Source: Megamerina dolium
Taxonomy: Eukaryota; Arthropoda; Insecta; Diptera; Megamerinidae
NCBI GenBank assembly: GCA_963854835.1
Contig: OY978527.1
Location: forward strand, 19,067,345 to 19,131,344
DNA length: 64,000 bases
Direction of reading: 5' to 3'
The notes beneath the pieces are model-generated. The model saw only the letters and a program-made list of their open reading frames with translations. It did not search any database and was not told the DNA's origin. Position numbers and translations under genes: made by a program. This document shows, in pieces, positions 13,909 through 25,011 of this stretch (positions within the stretch are counted from its first letter, which is position 1; every line of letters begins with the position of its first letter).

Positions 13909-14347
13909 GGTTATTGAATGAGCTTATAAAATTTTTGTACTCCACGTACTTTCCACTAAATGTCGGTAATTTCAGATTCGGAAGACGAGACGATTGAGGC
14001 GTGGTAATACCAAGTGTACTCTCCAACATTGGACTCTCTCGACGCTTATATTGCCCCATAAGCTGAATAAGCCTCGATTTAGCACTTATGCAAAGATCCT
14101 CGATATCGCCTCTTCGGTCATCGTCAGGATCCTCCCTCTCGATCTTGGTTTGGTATGCCATTATTTGTTTAATATAAGAATCTAAGATTTTTAGCCGACA
14201 TTCCAAATCTATAACATTCCAAGTTACCGTTGGATTATCAAGCATGTTTTTGATACGTGTTATATTACCACGCGCTGTTGCTCTTTGCTGCCTTAAAGTA
14301 CTCGGCTTTTGAACAGAAGCTGCTTCATCGCTCAAACTTCCAGGCAT
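13909..14347 (-). pseudogene. BEL/Pao gag fragment fused in frame to the LINE endonuclease
   Basis: ATG at 14347 opens a 146-residue segment with RLPNLKLPTFSGKYVEYKNFISSF, where LPxLxLPxFSG is the hallmark of the BEL/Pao gag (PF03564-type) core. It is preceded by a charged helical region (RQQRATARGNITRIKNML). The frame then runs without a stop into the endonuclease of LINE copy A at 13908, so the open frame as a whole (13100-14347, 415 aa) is a gag-endonuclease chimera. The rest of the BEL gag and its pol are not present next to it. The fusion is most simply an accident of rearrangement. Confidence 0.8.
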
Positions 14348-14900
14348 GATCGTAATTATTCAGTAATTTATTACGTTTAATAAATTCAATAAATTTACCA
14401 ACAATATTGAGTCTAGTCGAATACAATTTGTTTCCAAATGTTTAATTTAATTCAAGCAAATAGTTAGACAATCTCGATTTAATTACAAAATAACGAATTA
14501 ACCAGCACTCTATAATATTTTCTAGATAGCGAAGCAACCCAGCAATTAAACAAAGAAAAACAATTTATGTATTGTTCAATGTGCTTTTATTTATTTATTT
14601 AAAAAACGAAACCTTTCCTTTTGGTTAACTTAATATGGCAATCATCAACAATGTACGTATTTATTAGATATACGTTTGGTACCACACTCAAAACTCCAAT
14701 GTATAGTGTATGTGTATATGTGTTTACGTTGTATATTCACAACAATAACACCAACAATTGTCGCGGCAACTTTAAACTTCAAAATTCAAACCAAAAACCA
14801 AATTGTGTCTGACAATATCTTTATAGATGCACAAACAATTATCATTCAATGCGCAATGGATTGAATGGTTTATAAATATTAATGTACCAAGCACAACAGA
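14348..14900. other. AT-rich DNA, possible leader of the BEL remnant
   Basis: No gene. It lies between the BEL gag start and the tandem repeat, and may be the 5' UTR of the BEL element if the primer-binding site at 16.14 kb belongs to the same copy (inference). Confidence 0.3.
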
Positions 14901-14904
14901 GGTA

Positions 14905-15110
14905 TAACAACGAGAACGATTCATATGATTGATATGTTTTTATAATTTAATGGTTTTCAAACTGTTAATATACTAGCAATTAACAGAGTGAGAGCGACGA
15001 CAACGATTCATATGATCAATATGTATTAGTAATGTAAGAATTTTCAAACTGTTAATATTCTAGTAACCAACAGTGAGAGCGACGACAACGATCCATATGA
15101 TCAATATGCT
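14905..15110. repeat. Short tandem repeat, about 80-bp unit, three copies
   Basis: The block GACGACAACGATTCATATGAT with surrounding sequence (CAAACTGTTAATAT and CAATATG) recurs three times, at about 14910, 14990 and 15070. Copies 2 and 3 are the most similar. Confidence 0.8.
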
Positions 15111-15182
15111 TTTTTGTTTTTTTAATTCAATGGTTCCACAAACAAATAGCAGATAAAAATGTTCCCAACATTATGCAACTTA

Positions 15183-15354
15183 CACTGCGTCCACACGTGC
15201 AAGTAACTTGCTGCAAGTAGAGTATACGTATTCTCTCAGAAAAGTTTCGAAAATTTGCGAAAAGGCCTGCAAGTAGCAAATGTGTGAGTGTATTAGTGGA
15301 AAAGTTTGAATGTATTGAGTTTTTCGAACTTGCACTTGCACGTGTGGACACTGG
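15183..15354. mobile_element. Small palindromic MITE-like element
   Basis: The ends are near-perfect inverted repeats around GTCCACACGTGCAAGT (left at about 15189, complement ending about 15352). Terminal CACTG/CAGTG resembles hAT-type ends. About 170 bp with no coding capacity. No clear target duplication was identified, so the superfamily is uncertain. Confidence 0.55.
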
Positions 15355-16137
15355 GTTACTGAAGAGAAAACCGACATCAAATCCAACTGCACAATTAATG
15401 AGAATATGAACCCGAAGTTTCTACCAACACAGATGTACGTTCAAATTTTAAAATACAAGCAGTTTGGCTAGAAAGTGACGATAACAAATGCAATTGCACA
15501 ACGTTTGATAATAATACCGTAAATTCGATATGTGCTCAACTAAAACTTCGTTCGTTCTTTTGAGAACTTGTTATCAGTGCAAATTGAATAAATGAATTTT
15601 CAGTGTTTTTCCAACTGCTACCACATTTATAGGAAATGTTTGTAGGCCATATATTTAATTGTTTAGCATAAACTTGCGAAATGTTCAAATAAAATTTCTT
15701 AATTTAGTAAAAAATAGACTTGCGTCTAATTAACGGTTGCCCAGTTACTTTTCAAAACGGTCTTTATCATTTGAACCGTAAATCAATGAAATAACGTTAT
15801 CGCAAATTTTATATTTTTCACTGATATATGTTTTATTGACCACAAGCTATTGTCTACTGAATCTACCATTTACAATACCTTATTCATTCCTGATACTTTC
15901 ATTTTTTTTTTGTTACCACTTCCTTCTATGGACGCAGCAGACAACTCTCCTGATAGTCCTGAAGCCAGTCTTCGCTTGCTGATTCTAATGTTGAATCCTC
16001 GCAACGCTCTTCTTCGCACAATTTTTTTTTGGATCAGACACTAACGTTTACTTTTTTTTATGTATCACGAATATATTGTTAGACTCTTAAGAAAATTAAA
16101 CTTTAAACACAAAAAAAAAAGAAACTTTTCTTTTTAA

Positions 16138-16155
16138 GTCCCTGCTCGGGCGCCA
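16138..16155 (-). promoter_or_regulatory. Retroelement primer-binding site
   Basis: The minus strand reads TGGCGCCCGAGCAGGGAC, an 18-nt match to the tRNA-Lys-type primer-binding site class. It lies immediately inside an LTR boundary (TGTTGAAC at 16159 on the plus strand, so the minus-strand LTR ends in CA). The element body therefore extends leftwards, toward the BEL gag fragment. Confidence 0.75.
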
Positions 16156-16158
16156 AAA

Positions 16159-16425
16159 TGTTGAACAACAATAATTTTTGTTGTCGACAACGAAATTTAC
16201 AGTCTCACACCAGCTGTGGTTTTTTAACAATTAAATTTAATATCATATTTCAATTTTATAAGAGCATACAAGTCAACGGTTTACACAGTTGTATCAATAT
16301 GTATGTACTAAATAGAGATGAATTCATAGTTACTCTATTGCAATAGTAATATAATATAATTCACAATAATAATATAATTAGATACTTATAATAATAGAAC
16401 TTCATTATAACTTATATATAGGTAT
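16159..16425 (-). mobile_element. LTR next to the primer-binding site (outer end uncertain)
   Basis: The right-hand neighbour of the primer-binding site begins TGTTGAACAACAATAA, consistent with the complement of an LTR 3' end. The far end is not defined. Degenerate Gypsy integrase of opposite orientation starts by 16426. No second copy of this LTR was found in the window. Confidence 0.45.
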
Positions 16426-17430
16426 ATGGCCAAACAGACGGTATTACGAAATTTCCACGATTCACCATTAGGAGCACATCAGGGAGCACTGAAAACTTAT
16501 TTCAGAATTAGAAGACAATATAGATGGAGGGGTATGCGTAACCAAATTAAAGATTATGTAAAAAATTGTAAAAAATGCCAAATCAACAAAAGTTCAAGGC
16601 TTATCAAAATGCCAATGATATTGTCCGACACGCCTTCAATACCATTTGAAAAGGTTTATATGGACATGGTGAGAATTCTCCCAGAAACCACATCGGGAAA
16701 TAAGTACAATTTTACTTTTCAAGATGATTTTTCAAAATTTTTCATTTGTGTACCTATTCCTGATGCTGAATCTAGCACAGTAGCAAAAGCTTTTTACAAC
16801 GAGGTTATTACATGCTAAAACAGTCTAAAATATTTGTCACAGATAATGGTACAAATTTTACATCAAAATTGTTCTCAGATACATGCAAGATGCTAGGTGT
16901 TAAAAAATTACATATAACGCCATATCACCCACAAGCAAGCGGTTCTCTATAAAGAAGTCATAGACCCTTAGCGGAATATCTTAGGAGTTTCGTTAAAGAA
17001 GATGGTTGGTTGGCGTCAGCAATGCATGTTCACAACAATACAGTACATACTACCACCAAACGAACACCTTTTAGCATACTATACGGCTTTAACACCGACA
17101 TGCCAACAAATCTAAAAACCAAAAGAACACCATTGTACAACGCAGAAATATGTTATTAAAATATCAAATACAGAGGTTCCACGAACTAATTAAGGAAAAT
17201 TAGGAAAAGCAAAGGAAAACGCCAAGAGACAATACGACAAGAACATACACCCTATAAGTTTTAGAGGAGGATAAAAGGTTTTATTAAAAAATTAAACGAG
17301 GAAAATCAAATTTAGTTCCATTTGGACTGCACCCTACAAAATAGTAAATAGTCCAGTAACAACGACTATACAAATCGGACGAAAATGGAAAAAGTACCAC
17401 AATAATTTAATAAAACCTTTCCACCAAAAT
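16426..17430 (+). pseudogene. Gypsy-type integrase fragment, degenerate
   Basis: An open start (MAKQTVLRNFHDSPLGAHQG) contains the H2C2 zinc-binding module (HQG..., CKKCQINK). The integrase core follows, broken by frameshifts and stops: a first-Asp region VYMDMVR, VTDNGTNFTSKLFS (second Asp) and ITPYHPQASGSL with a stop near the expected Glu. It continues to WTAPYKIVNSPV and YHNNLIKPF near 17,420. No protease, RT or LTR is adjacent. A heavily mutated remnant of a 412/17.6-like lineage (lineage tentative). Confidence 0.85.
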
Positions 17431-18085
17431 TAGATTAATATTAAATTCGATGATCCATACCTCCACAAAAAACACCCTACAATAACATAATATCGAGTAT
17501 GTATAAAAGCATGAGAATGCAAAAAACAAAATTCTGTACAAAAAAAAAAATAATAATAAAATTAATGGCATGTTGACCATATTAAACAAAATGCATAACA
17601 ACGCGGCACCTGTACAATAACGAGAACGAGAACGACACTCAAAATAATAATAAAATAATAAGGCATATAGATATACAAGAATCAAATTACAAACAAAATG
17701 CACATAACACAAGCAAATGCACAGTTATGAAAATTTTTAGTTTTGGGCATGAAAGTATAAAATTCCTAAACATGATAATTAAAATAATTCCAACATATAA
17801 GAATATTAATTAAAATAAACAATTTCTAGATGCAGGAAGAAATAATAATAATACATCATGAATCAAATGGCATTTTATAATATGCTGACCATAGATGTAT
17901 GGTAATAAATTTAATCAACTGACATTTATTTATTTTTTCTTTCTCCTTTCCTTCCCTTTATTACTTCATTTTTGACAACAATAAAATAAAATATTGATAT
18001 ATACAAAAAAACCTAAAATTTCGACTTTAATATCCTACAAGAATATAGGGTCTCTCAAGAAATATAGGTACACTAAAGAAATACA
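17431..18085. other. AT-rich DNA, no gene recognised
   Basis: It may include the 3' tail of the Gypsy fragment. I see no LTR here. Confidence 0.35.
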
Positions 18086-18975
18086 AAGAGGATAGAATAA
18101 CAAGAGTAGACGGATAATAATTTCTGCCGCAAATTCATCTGTAGGAAATATAGTTGCATGAAAGCTTTTTGAGTGATTGTGCAATAATCGAGTAAATCGA
18201 ATGTCATCGTATAAATTTGCTCTCTCAAGGTATTCTTTTAATGAGTGAAATAAAAAAGAAGCCATTCAAATGGTAAATATAGTTGCAAATTTTTGAGAAT
18301 TTTGATACATGAACCACAAATTGGCATATTATCACTTCTCTCTTCCTCTCTTCTTCCTTCTTCCTATACAGCGATCACAGGAAATAATCAAGCCCATAAT
18401 GTTAAACAATTTTAAATATTATAGAATTTCACACGCATGTCAACCACCGTTTGCAAACTCTCTCAATTTCGTTTCATTCTATTTGTCTATGTAAAAAGTA
18501 TATGTACGTATGCTCAGCAAAATACTATATTTTTCATTCATAATTGCACGCGATCGGCAACACAGCACTTGCGATTGAATTTTTAGCATTTTTTGAAGAT
18601 TTTGTCATTTCATGCCATCCAACGCGCCACCAAAATCAAGAGGAAGACACTTCAACACATCAAATTGTTCGTCTTTCGTCGATTTCAGTCGCATTGGTTC
18701 ACACACTCATCTACTTACGCCTGCATATTTGTTGTTGCCTTTGCTCTTGTTTCTTGGGGAAAAAAATTCTTAAAATATATTCTGTGAGAAATTTGTGCTC
18801 AATTTCTTTTTGTCATTATAATCTCATTCATAATTCAGAGAGTGAACAACTATGATGACAGCCGAGTCTACTCACAGAAAAAACAGTCACTCATAGATAA
18901 AGTGTGCAACTATATTTTCTACAGATAAGTGGCGCTGCGCAATTATCCGTCTACTCTTGTTATTCTACCCTCTTT
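18086..18975. mobile_element. Fold-back element with ~100-bp inverted arms
   Basis: The left arm (about 18086-18165, including GATAGAATAACAAGAGTAGA) has its diverged complement at about 18870-18975. They share the blocks AACAAGAGTAGACGGATAAT, ATCTGTAG.AAATATAGTTGCA and GAGTGA. The ~700-bp interior carries a Penelope-associated repeat (18631-18752). No TSD identified. Superfamily unknown. Confidence 0.6.
18631..18752 (+). repeat. Dispersed repeat shared with 57.5 kb (Penelope 3' region)
   Basis: CAAAATCAAGAGGAAGACAC and the next ~100 bp (through TTGTTCGTCTTTCGTCGATT and GTTGTTGC.TTTGCTCT) match 57531-57655 in the same orientation. At 57.5 kb this sequence follows a Penelope-like coding tail, so it is probably the 3' part of that element family. 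Confidence 0.75.
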
Positions 18976-19089
18976 GATATTGTAGAGAGGAGCTGAATTG
19001 GCGTTCGTTGGTTAATGGTCGAGGTAGTCAACAGTAGCGTATCGGTTAGAGATGATCCTGTTTGAAAATTATTAGCAAATCTGAAGGCA

Positions 19090-20976
19090 TAAGTGCAGAA
19101 TACGGACTCCTTCAGAAAGTAAAAATAATAAATTGCGTCGGATACAGGTTATTCTTGTCGTTATAACAAACTATAACATTTTGTCTTTGCAAATGCCCAT
19201 ACAAGGAGTGGTTCAAGGTCAAAGTTCAAAATTGAGGTCGAGATTACTCGAGAGACAAGCAAGTTTTTTCTACAATATGGGTATCAAAACACAGGTAATT
19301 TTAATACCTTTTTACAGGTATATGATATTTTATATGAATTTTAAACTTTTTAAATGTTATGAAGAAAATTATAAATTTTGTATAAAAATTTTGTAAAATC
19401 TGATGTTTTTTTCGCAAAAGTCCCCCATTAACCTATCAAAAATTATATATTATTTTTAAGATCATAGGATTACCTTTCCAATGGTATATAAAACATATTT
19501 TTAAAGAATTTTTATATATTTTAAATATATTTTTTTTATGATCATACTTTCGCTATAGCATATATATGCACAGAAGAATAGTGAGACAGTTATAATCATA
19601 GCGGTAGACATAGACAAAAGAATTAAGGGGAAAAAAATAGGATGAAAAAGTATATTTAACTAATTATTTTATTAATCTGATAAGGACAACATTGTTAGAG
19701 CCCTGCGTTGTAGATTATCCTGATGGTGAATACAATATTGAAAAAAATGAATAAAATTTCAATACTAAAAATTACAAAGAGATTTCAATGCTAAAACGTT
19801 TGTCGCGAAGCTGGCGTTAGGCCTATAAGGGTTATTTTTTTTGCGCCCGGCCGAATGCCGGCTATCGAAAAAACGTTTATTCTAAAATACTGTTGGTCGC
19901 GAAGCCAGCGTCTGGCCTATAAGGGTTATTTTTTTTTGCGTCCGGCCAAAGGTCAGCTATCAATAAAGCTTTTATCCTAAAATACTGTTGGTCGCGAAGC
20001 CGGCGTCGGGCCTATAAGGGTTATTTTTTATACGCCCGGCCAAAGGCCGGCTATCAATAAAGCTTTTATTCTAAAATACTGTTGGTCGCGAAACCGGCGA
20101 TGGGCCTATAAGGGTTATTTTTTTGCGCCCGGTCGAAGGCCGGCTATCGAAAAAACTTTTATCCTAAAATACTGTTGGTCGCGAAGCCGTCGTCGGGCCT
20201 ATAAGGGTTATTTTTTTTGCGCCCGGTCAAAGGCCAGCTATCAATAAAGCTTTTATCCTAAAATACTGTTGGTCGCGAAGCCGGCGTCGGGCCTATAAGG
20301 GTTATTTTTATACGCCCTGCCAAAGACCGGCTATCAATAAAGCTTATATCCTAAAATACGGTTGGTCGCGAAACCGGCGTTGGGCCTATAAGGGTTATTT
20401 TTTTTGCGCCCGGTTGAAGGCCGGCTATCAAAAAAGCTTTTATCCTAAAATACTGTTGGTTGCGATACTGAATTTGAAGACATGCAGGTAATTGTATCGA
20501 AAGCCGTCCATATTGGAAACACTTGATGAAGTATCAGCTTGAAAAATTTTTTTTAGTACATACAAATTCTTGAGAAACATGCTTTATACACCGTTGTAAA
20601 GGTAATTGTATAGGCTTTAGTATGGCGCTAAATTTTCGATAAATAAGGCTTATTTTAGAAAAAAAATTGTTTTTTGAAAAATTAAAATTTCAAATTTATA
20701 TTTTTGATAATAACTTTTAAAATGTTAAAAATAGGTATTAAATTATATATATCAGTAAAAAGGCATTTGAAAAACCTTTCTTATGATACACATATTGTAG
20801 AAAAAAATTATGTGTCTATCGAATAATCTCGACCTCAATTTTGAACTTTGACCTTGAGCCACGCCTTATATGGGCATTTGCAGAGGCAAAGTTTTTATTT
20901 TTTATATTCACAAAACTGAGCTCTATCCGAGGCAAGTTTTTATTTTTTCCCCTCAGGAGTCCGTATCTGCACTTGT
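19090..20976. mobile_element. Fold-back element with a 94-bp satellite core
   Basis: The left arm 19090-19250 (AAGTGCAGAATACGGACTCC ... AAAATTGAGGTCGAGATTA) is inverted at 20819-20976 with moderate divergence. Weaker AT-rich similarity continues inward. Between the arms is the tandem array at 19802-20465. No transposase frame is present. Terminal inverted arms with an internal tandem array resemble fold-back or TetriTE-type elements (family knowledge). The exact class is not determined. Confidence 0.7.
19802..20465 (+). repeat. 94-bp tandem repeat, seven units
   Basis: GTCGCGAAGCCGGCG begins units at 19802, 19896, 19991, 20085, 20178, 20272 and 20365, with spacing of 93-95 bp. The array ends in a partial unit at about 20459. 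Each unit contains GGCCTATAAGGGTTA, a T-run and a GC-rich potential hairpin (CCGGCC-AAA-GGCCGG in the best copies). The GC-rich motif is unlike the AT-rich surroundings. Confidence 0.95.
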
Positions 20977-21080
20977 TCCAATCTGAAGTGGTCAAGTGAA
21001 TATAAGCGCGGTATATCGTTTGAAGTGTAGTGTGTGTGTTTGGTCCGGTACATATTTTATTACATATATATACATATACA

Positions 21081-21541
<461 letters not shown>

Positions 21542-21566
21542 AGGTGTATATAGAGGTATTATGGTT

Positions 21567-22073
21567 CAACTAGCCACGAACGTACCGCCCGTACGTAAGA
21601 ACAAAAATTTGTCAAAAGTTATGCCCGTAGCGGCAACGGAGAAATCGACTGTTCTTTCTTGTATACATACTTAACAATGTTGCCATGTATCACTGTGCGT
21701 ACATGCTTTTAATCACACTTACCATTGTCATGATCAAATTTCATAATATAGATGTTAAAAACTAAAAAAAAAAATTTAATATACGTGAAGTATATTAATA
21801 ACAACTAAAACGATGATAGTTTTGATTAATTAAAAAGAAACTAAATTTTCTTAGTTTATTTCTTATTTATTTATAAAAGTCTAATCTGGCAATCCTGTAA
21901 GCATAGAGAGCTGACACGGTTTTACGTAAAAAATCAAATTGCTATTTATTCTTCCGCTACGGGCAACGGCTGCGTCACCGTCATACGGTGGTGAGTTTTC
22001 GTTAACACGACATTCCCATAAGATAGGTCGTGTCAGCTGACACGTTCTACGGTTTTACGTTCGTGGCTAGTTG
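21567..22073. mobile_element. TIR element, ~507 bp, non-coding
   Basis: It starts CAACTAGCCACGAACGTA at 21567 and ends with the exact complement at 22073. Subterminal GC-rich blocks (CCGTAGCGGCAACGG and, inverted, CCGCTACGGGCAACGG) recur inside both halves. There is no coding capacity and no convincing target duplication. It is a MITE-type derivative of an unidentified DNA transposon. Confidence 0.75.
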
Positions 22074-22730
22074 CAGCATTAGAGTGCTGCAGGAATGCAT
22101 GTTCAAAACACCCTATTGATATTAGAATAGAATCTCTCATTCATTCTCTCTAAGCAAATGCGAATTAGAATAATTAAAATAGAAATAGAATGGAATGGAG
22201 TGTATGTTTCGTTTTCATAGAATAAGTAGAATTTCAACATTTACAAATGGGCGTAAAGCATTTAAGAGTACTCTAAACATTCAATTTGCTTTTCTATGTT
22301 ACATTACAATAGCCGCATTCTTTTCCACGCGAGTTGCAAAAGAACACTGACTTATTAGCCGAACTGCATGCAAAGCAACAACAAAAAGAAGCGACATCGT
22401 CTATTTTAACCGAGTTCAATTGAAGTTGCTTATATTTTAATCGACCTGAGTTATAGTGTTGTTAATTAAAAAAATGGCACTATTGTGAATAGACTACTGG
22501 AAAGTGCTTGGGAAATTTCAACCACACGTCAAGTTATTGTAAATATAAACAAAAATAAGCAAAATAAAGCAAGCGCAAATAAAAATTTATTTTAAATAAA
22601 TGATCATATTTTCGTGATAGTCACCAATAAGAGTGGACGTGTTTTGCATCTCTCCTTTGATAGAGTCGAAAAAGTGATTGATTTCGGTTTATAAAATTAA
22701 ATATATTGCGAAAAGACGCTAAATAAACTC
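22074..22730. other. AT-rich DNA, nothing recognised
   Basis: No gene or repeat identified before GC content rises sharply near 22,735. Confidence 0.4.
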
Positions 22731-23212
22731 AAGCAGTTGGGGTCAAGCAAGGGTGCAGGTGTGCGGGTATGTGGATGTGCGGGTGTGCTTGGGGTCAGGC
22801 ATATTCGCGCGCCTGTGTATTTGCAGATCTGCACTTTCTTTGCAGGGTCAGAATATGCGCAATACAGCCGTAGCTTTATATACGACGCTAACCTCTATCT
22901 GACCAAGACCGCTAGTGCGTGACTCTGTCACATCCTGCTTGAGGTGACCCTGCTAATCAACAGAACACTACGGATCTAGACCTGGGAGTAGATAAAATCC
23001 TTCCCCCAATCCAGGGTGTTAGGCGTTTCCGTGGTTAGTTTGCAGCCGGGGGACTTTGCTGGCTGTATTTTAACGGAGCCTCTCTGATACCTGTCCGCCT
23101 CAGGGAGTAACTGTGGACTTCCGGAGTATAGGGCTCTGCTTCGGACGACAAGTCCCTCATAAAAGATTAGACCGCGATGCCTGATACGTCGGATAAGCGG
23201 TCGTATATGAGA

Positions 23213-23232
23213 TATGGAAAACAAAACAAAAA

Positions 23233-23263
<31 letters not shown>

Positions 23264-25011
23264 GTGGCACTTAAAGCCCCGAAGGGCTCATTGGCCGAGC
23301 TTCTCTTCAATTACTGTTGTGCGTGTTAAATTTTAGACAGTATTAGAAGGGACCTACTTATTTTAGCCGGTTCCGAACGGCAGAACCCTTGTGACATCAC
23401 TTTTTCTGAGCTTTGTCACAGAGTTCTTTTAGAAGCTTTTCATGGCAAGTTGTTACTGTCGGAAGAATTGCCAATTGCTTGCCGACAGGTGGGTACCGTT
23501 CGAAAGAAAAATCTTTTCGATATTAAATTTATTATGCATGAGCCGGGGATTGAACCACGACCTACAGATCAGAAAGCCAACACACTAACCACTGAGCCAC
23601 GGCACCGACAAAACAAAAATTGCCTCGGACAATTCCGAAAACCCCAAAAGGCCTCCCTGGAGGGCAGGCCCACGTCCAAATCGGACACCACAGGGACTCA
23701 TCACAAAATTGTAACTTCTTCGGGAAGCGTGGAGCATAAGATACTAAAGTCAGGCTCCTCTGCTGTCCCTAAAGCACCTGTACGCAGGAGCACACCAGTT
23801 CTGGCCACCAAACCAAAATCGAGAAAATCAGTGAAAGTTAGCAGTCTTAATATACTGGTCTGTGACCACCATATCAAGACGCTACTAAGACACTATCAAA
23901 GGCTGCGACTCCTGCTTCAGCAGCCACATCCCCTTTGGACTTAGCTCCATCAACTTCAGCTACTGCCCCTATTGTGACAGTTCCCGTTAAACCAATTAGC
24001 GGGTCAGTCCGGACATATCGGTAAAGAAGAGCCGCTTTCAGAATTACTGAAAAGCTCGGTGGTGTTCCGGTAACAGAACTCTCAGAGCGAGAAAAAGAAT
24101 CTCTGGAGTGGGCACAAGGCATAATCGCTGAACGCGAAAATGCCCGTTCTTCTGGACTTGCGTCCAAACGGCAACGCTCGCAAGAAGAGCAGCTGTCTAA
24201 CCCAAAAAAGGCGAAAACTTCGGCCTCGGCCACATTCAACATCCAAGCGCGTTCCTTCAGTGACGTGGCAAAGGACCACCTTATCCTTGCCGTCATTGAT
24301 AGGAACCATGAAGATGGAGCACTGCCATTCGGGCAATGGCGCCTAGTGGAGATAAATCTCCTTAGGATATACAGGGATATCCTGGCGAGGAACCCTGGCC
24401 CGGTCGTTTGCTGCAGAGATGCCGGATGTCATCAAGGATGCATCAAACTAATGTCCTGTGCGGACCACCGATCGGCAGATCTCTTCAGAGAGGCCATCGC
24501 GAATGTTGGGGAGATTTGGCCCAACGCTCGGCTTGAGGCCGTTCCTAGTGACCAAATCCCCAATATACCCAGGTCACGCGCCTGGATTCCAACAGAGCCG
24601 TCAGATCCTAAGGAAATCTTGGATCATATGCGGCTCGCAAATCCATCCCTTCCCACACATAATTGGAGGGTTGTGAAGGTGGAAGAGGACAAGGAGAACT
24701 CAAGACAGGTCGTTGTGATCTTAAATGAGCAATCCTTGGCACCTCTCGCTAAACAGAAGGGGGTGATAAGCTATGGCTTCTCCCAAATCACCCTGAGAGT
24801 CTATGAAAAAGACGCAGGAAAATTAGATCCAAAACCAGGGGATACGAAAGTAAGTTCGGCCCCGGTTGATGACATGTCGTGTGACGGGGACAGCGATACG
24901 CTGTCAACGTCTGAGATGGTTGGCGACGAATTATTAAGCTGTGACGTCGAGGACACCGATACGACGGTGACCGAGGCGTCTATATTAAACTCTGCAAAGG
25001 AAGATGCTTAG
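23213..25011 (+). pseudogene. LINE ORF1 with DUF4780-like domain, broken
   Basis: The frame opens near MENKTKI at about 23213, is split by the SINE (23234-23607), shifts frame around 23,690 and has further stops near 23,900-24,030. From about 24265 to the stop at 25009-25011 a 248-aa frame is open. It contains HLILAVIDRN, LRIYRDILARNPGPVV and RVVKVEEDKENSRQVVVILN, the pattern of the insect-restricted DUF4780 family (PF16012, identification from memory). Its role in LINEs is thought to be RNP formation, by position only. The C-terminus is acidic. A related copy is at 53.1-53.4 kb. Confidence 0.75.
23234..23607 (-). mobile_element. tRNA-headed SINE, copy 3, inside LINE ORF1
   Basis: The head (complement of 23,530-23,607) has intact A and B boxes. 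The tail is a (CATA)n tract at 23234-23262. A perfect 13-bp target duplication ACAAAACAAAAAT lies at 23221-23233 and 23608-23620. Removing the SINE and one duplicate restores the LINE ORF1 reading frame. It is the least diverged copy in the window together with copy 2. Confidence 0.95.

Noticed and set aside
19802..20465. CRISPR-like array
   Set aside because: Units are contiguous 94-bp tandem repeats without spacers, in a eukaryotic context.
23874..24336. Minus-strand frames of 140 and 84 aa
   Set aside because: Shadows of the LINE ORF1, which has recognisable domain blocks on the plus strand.
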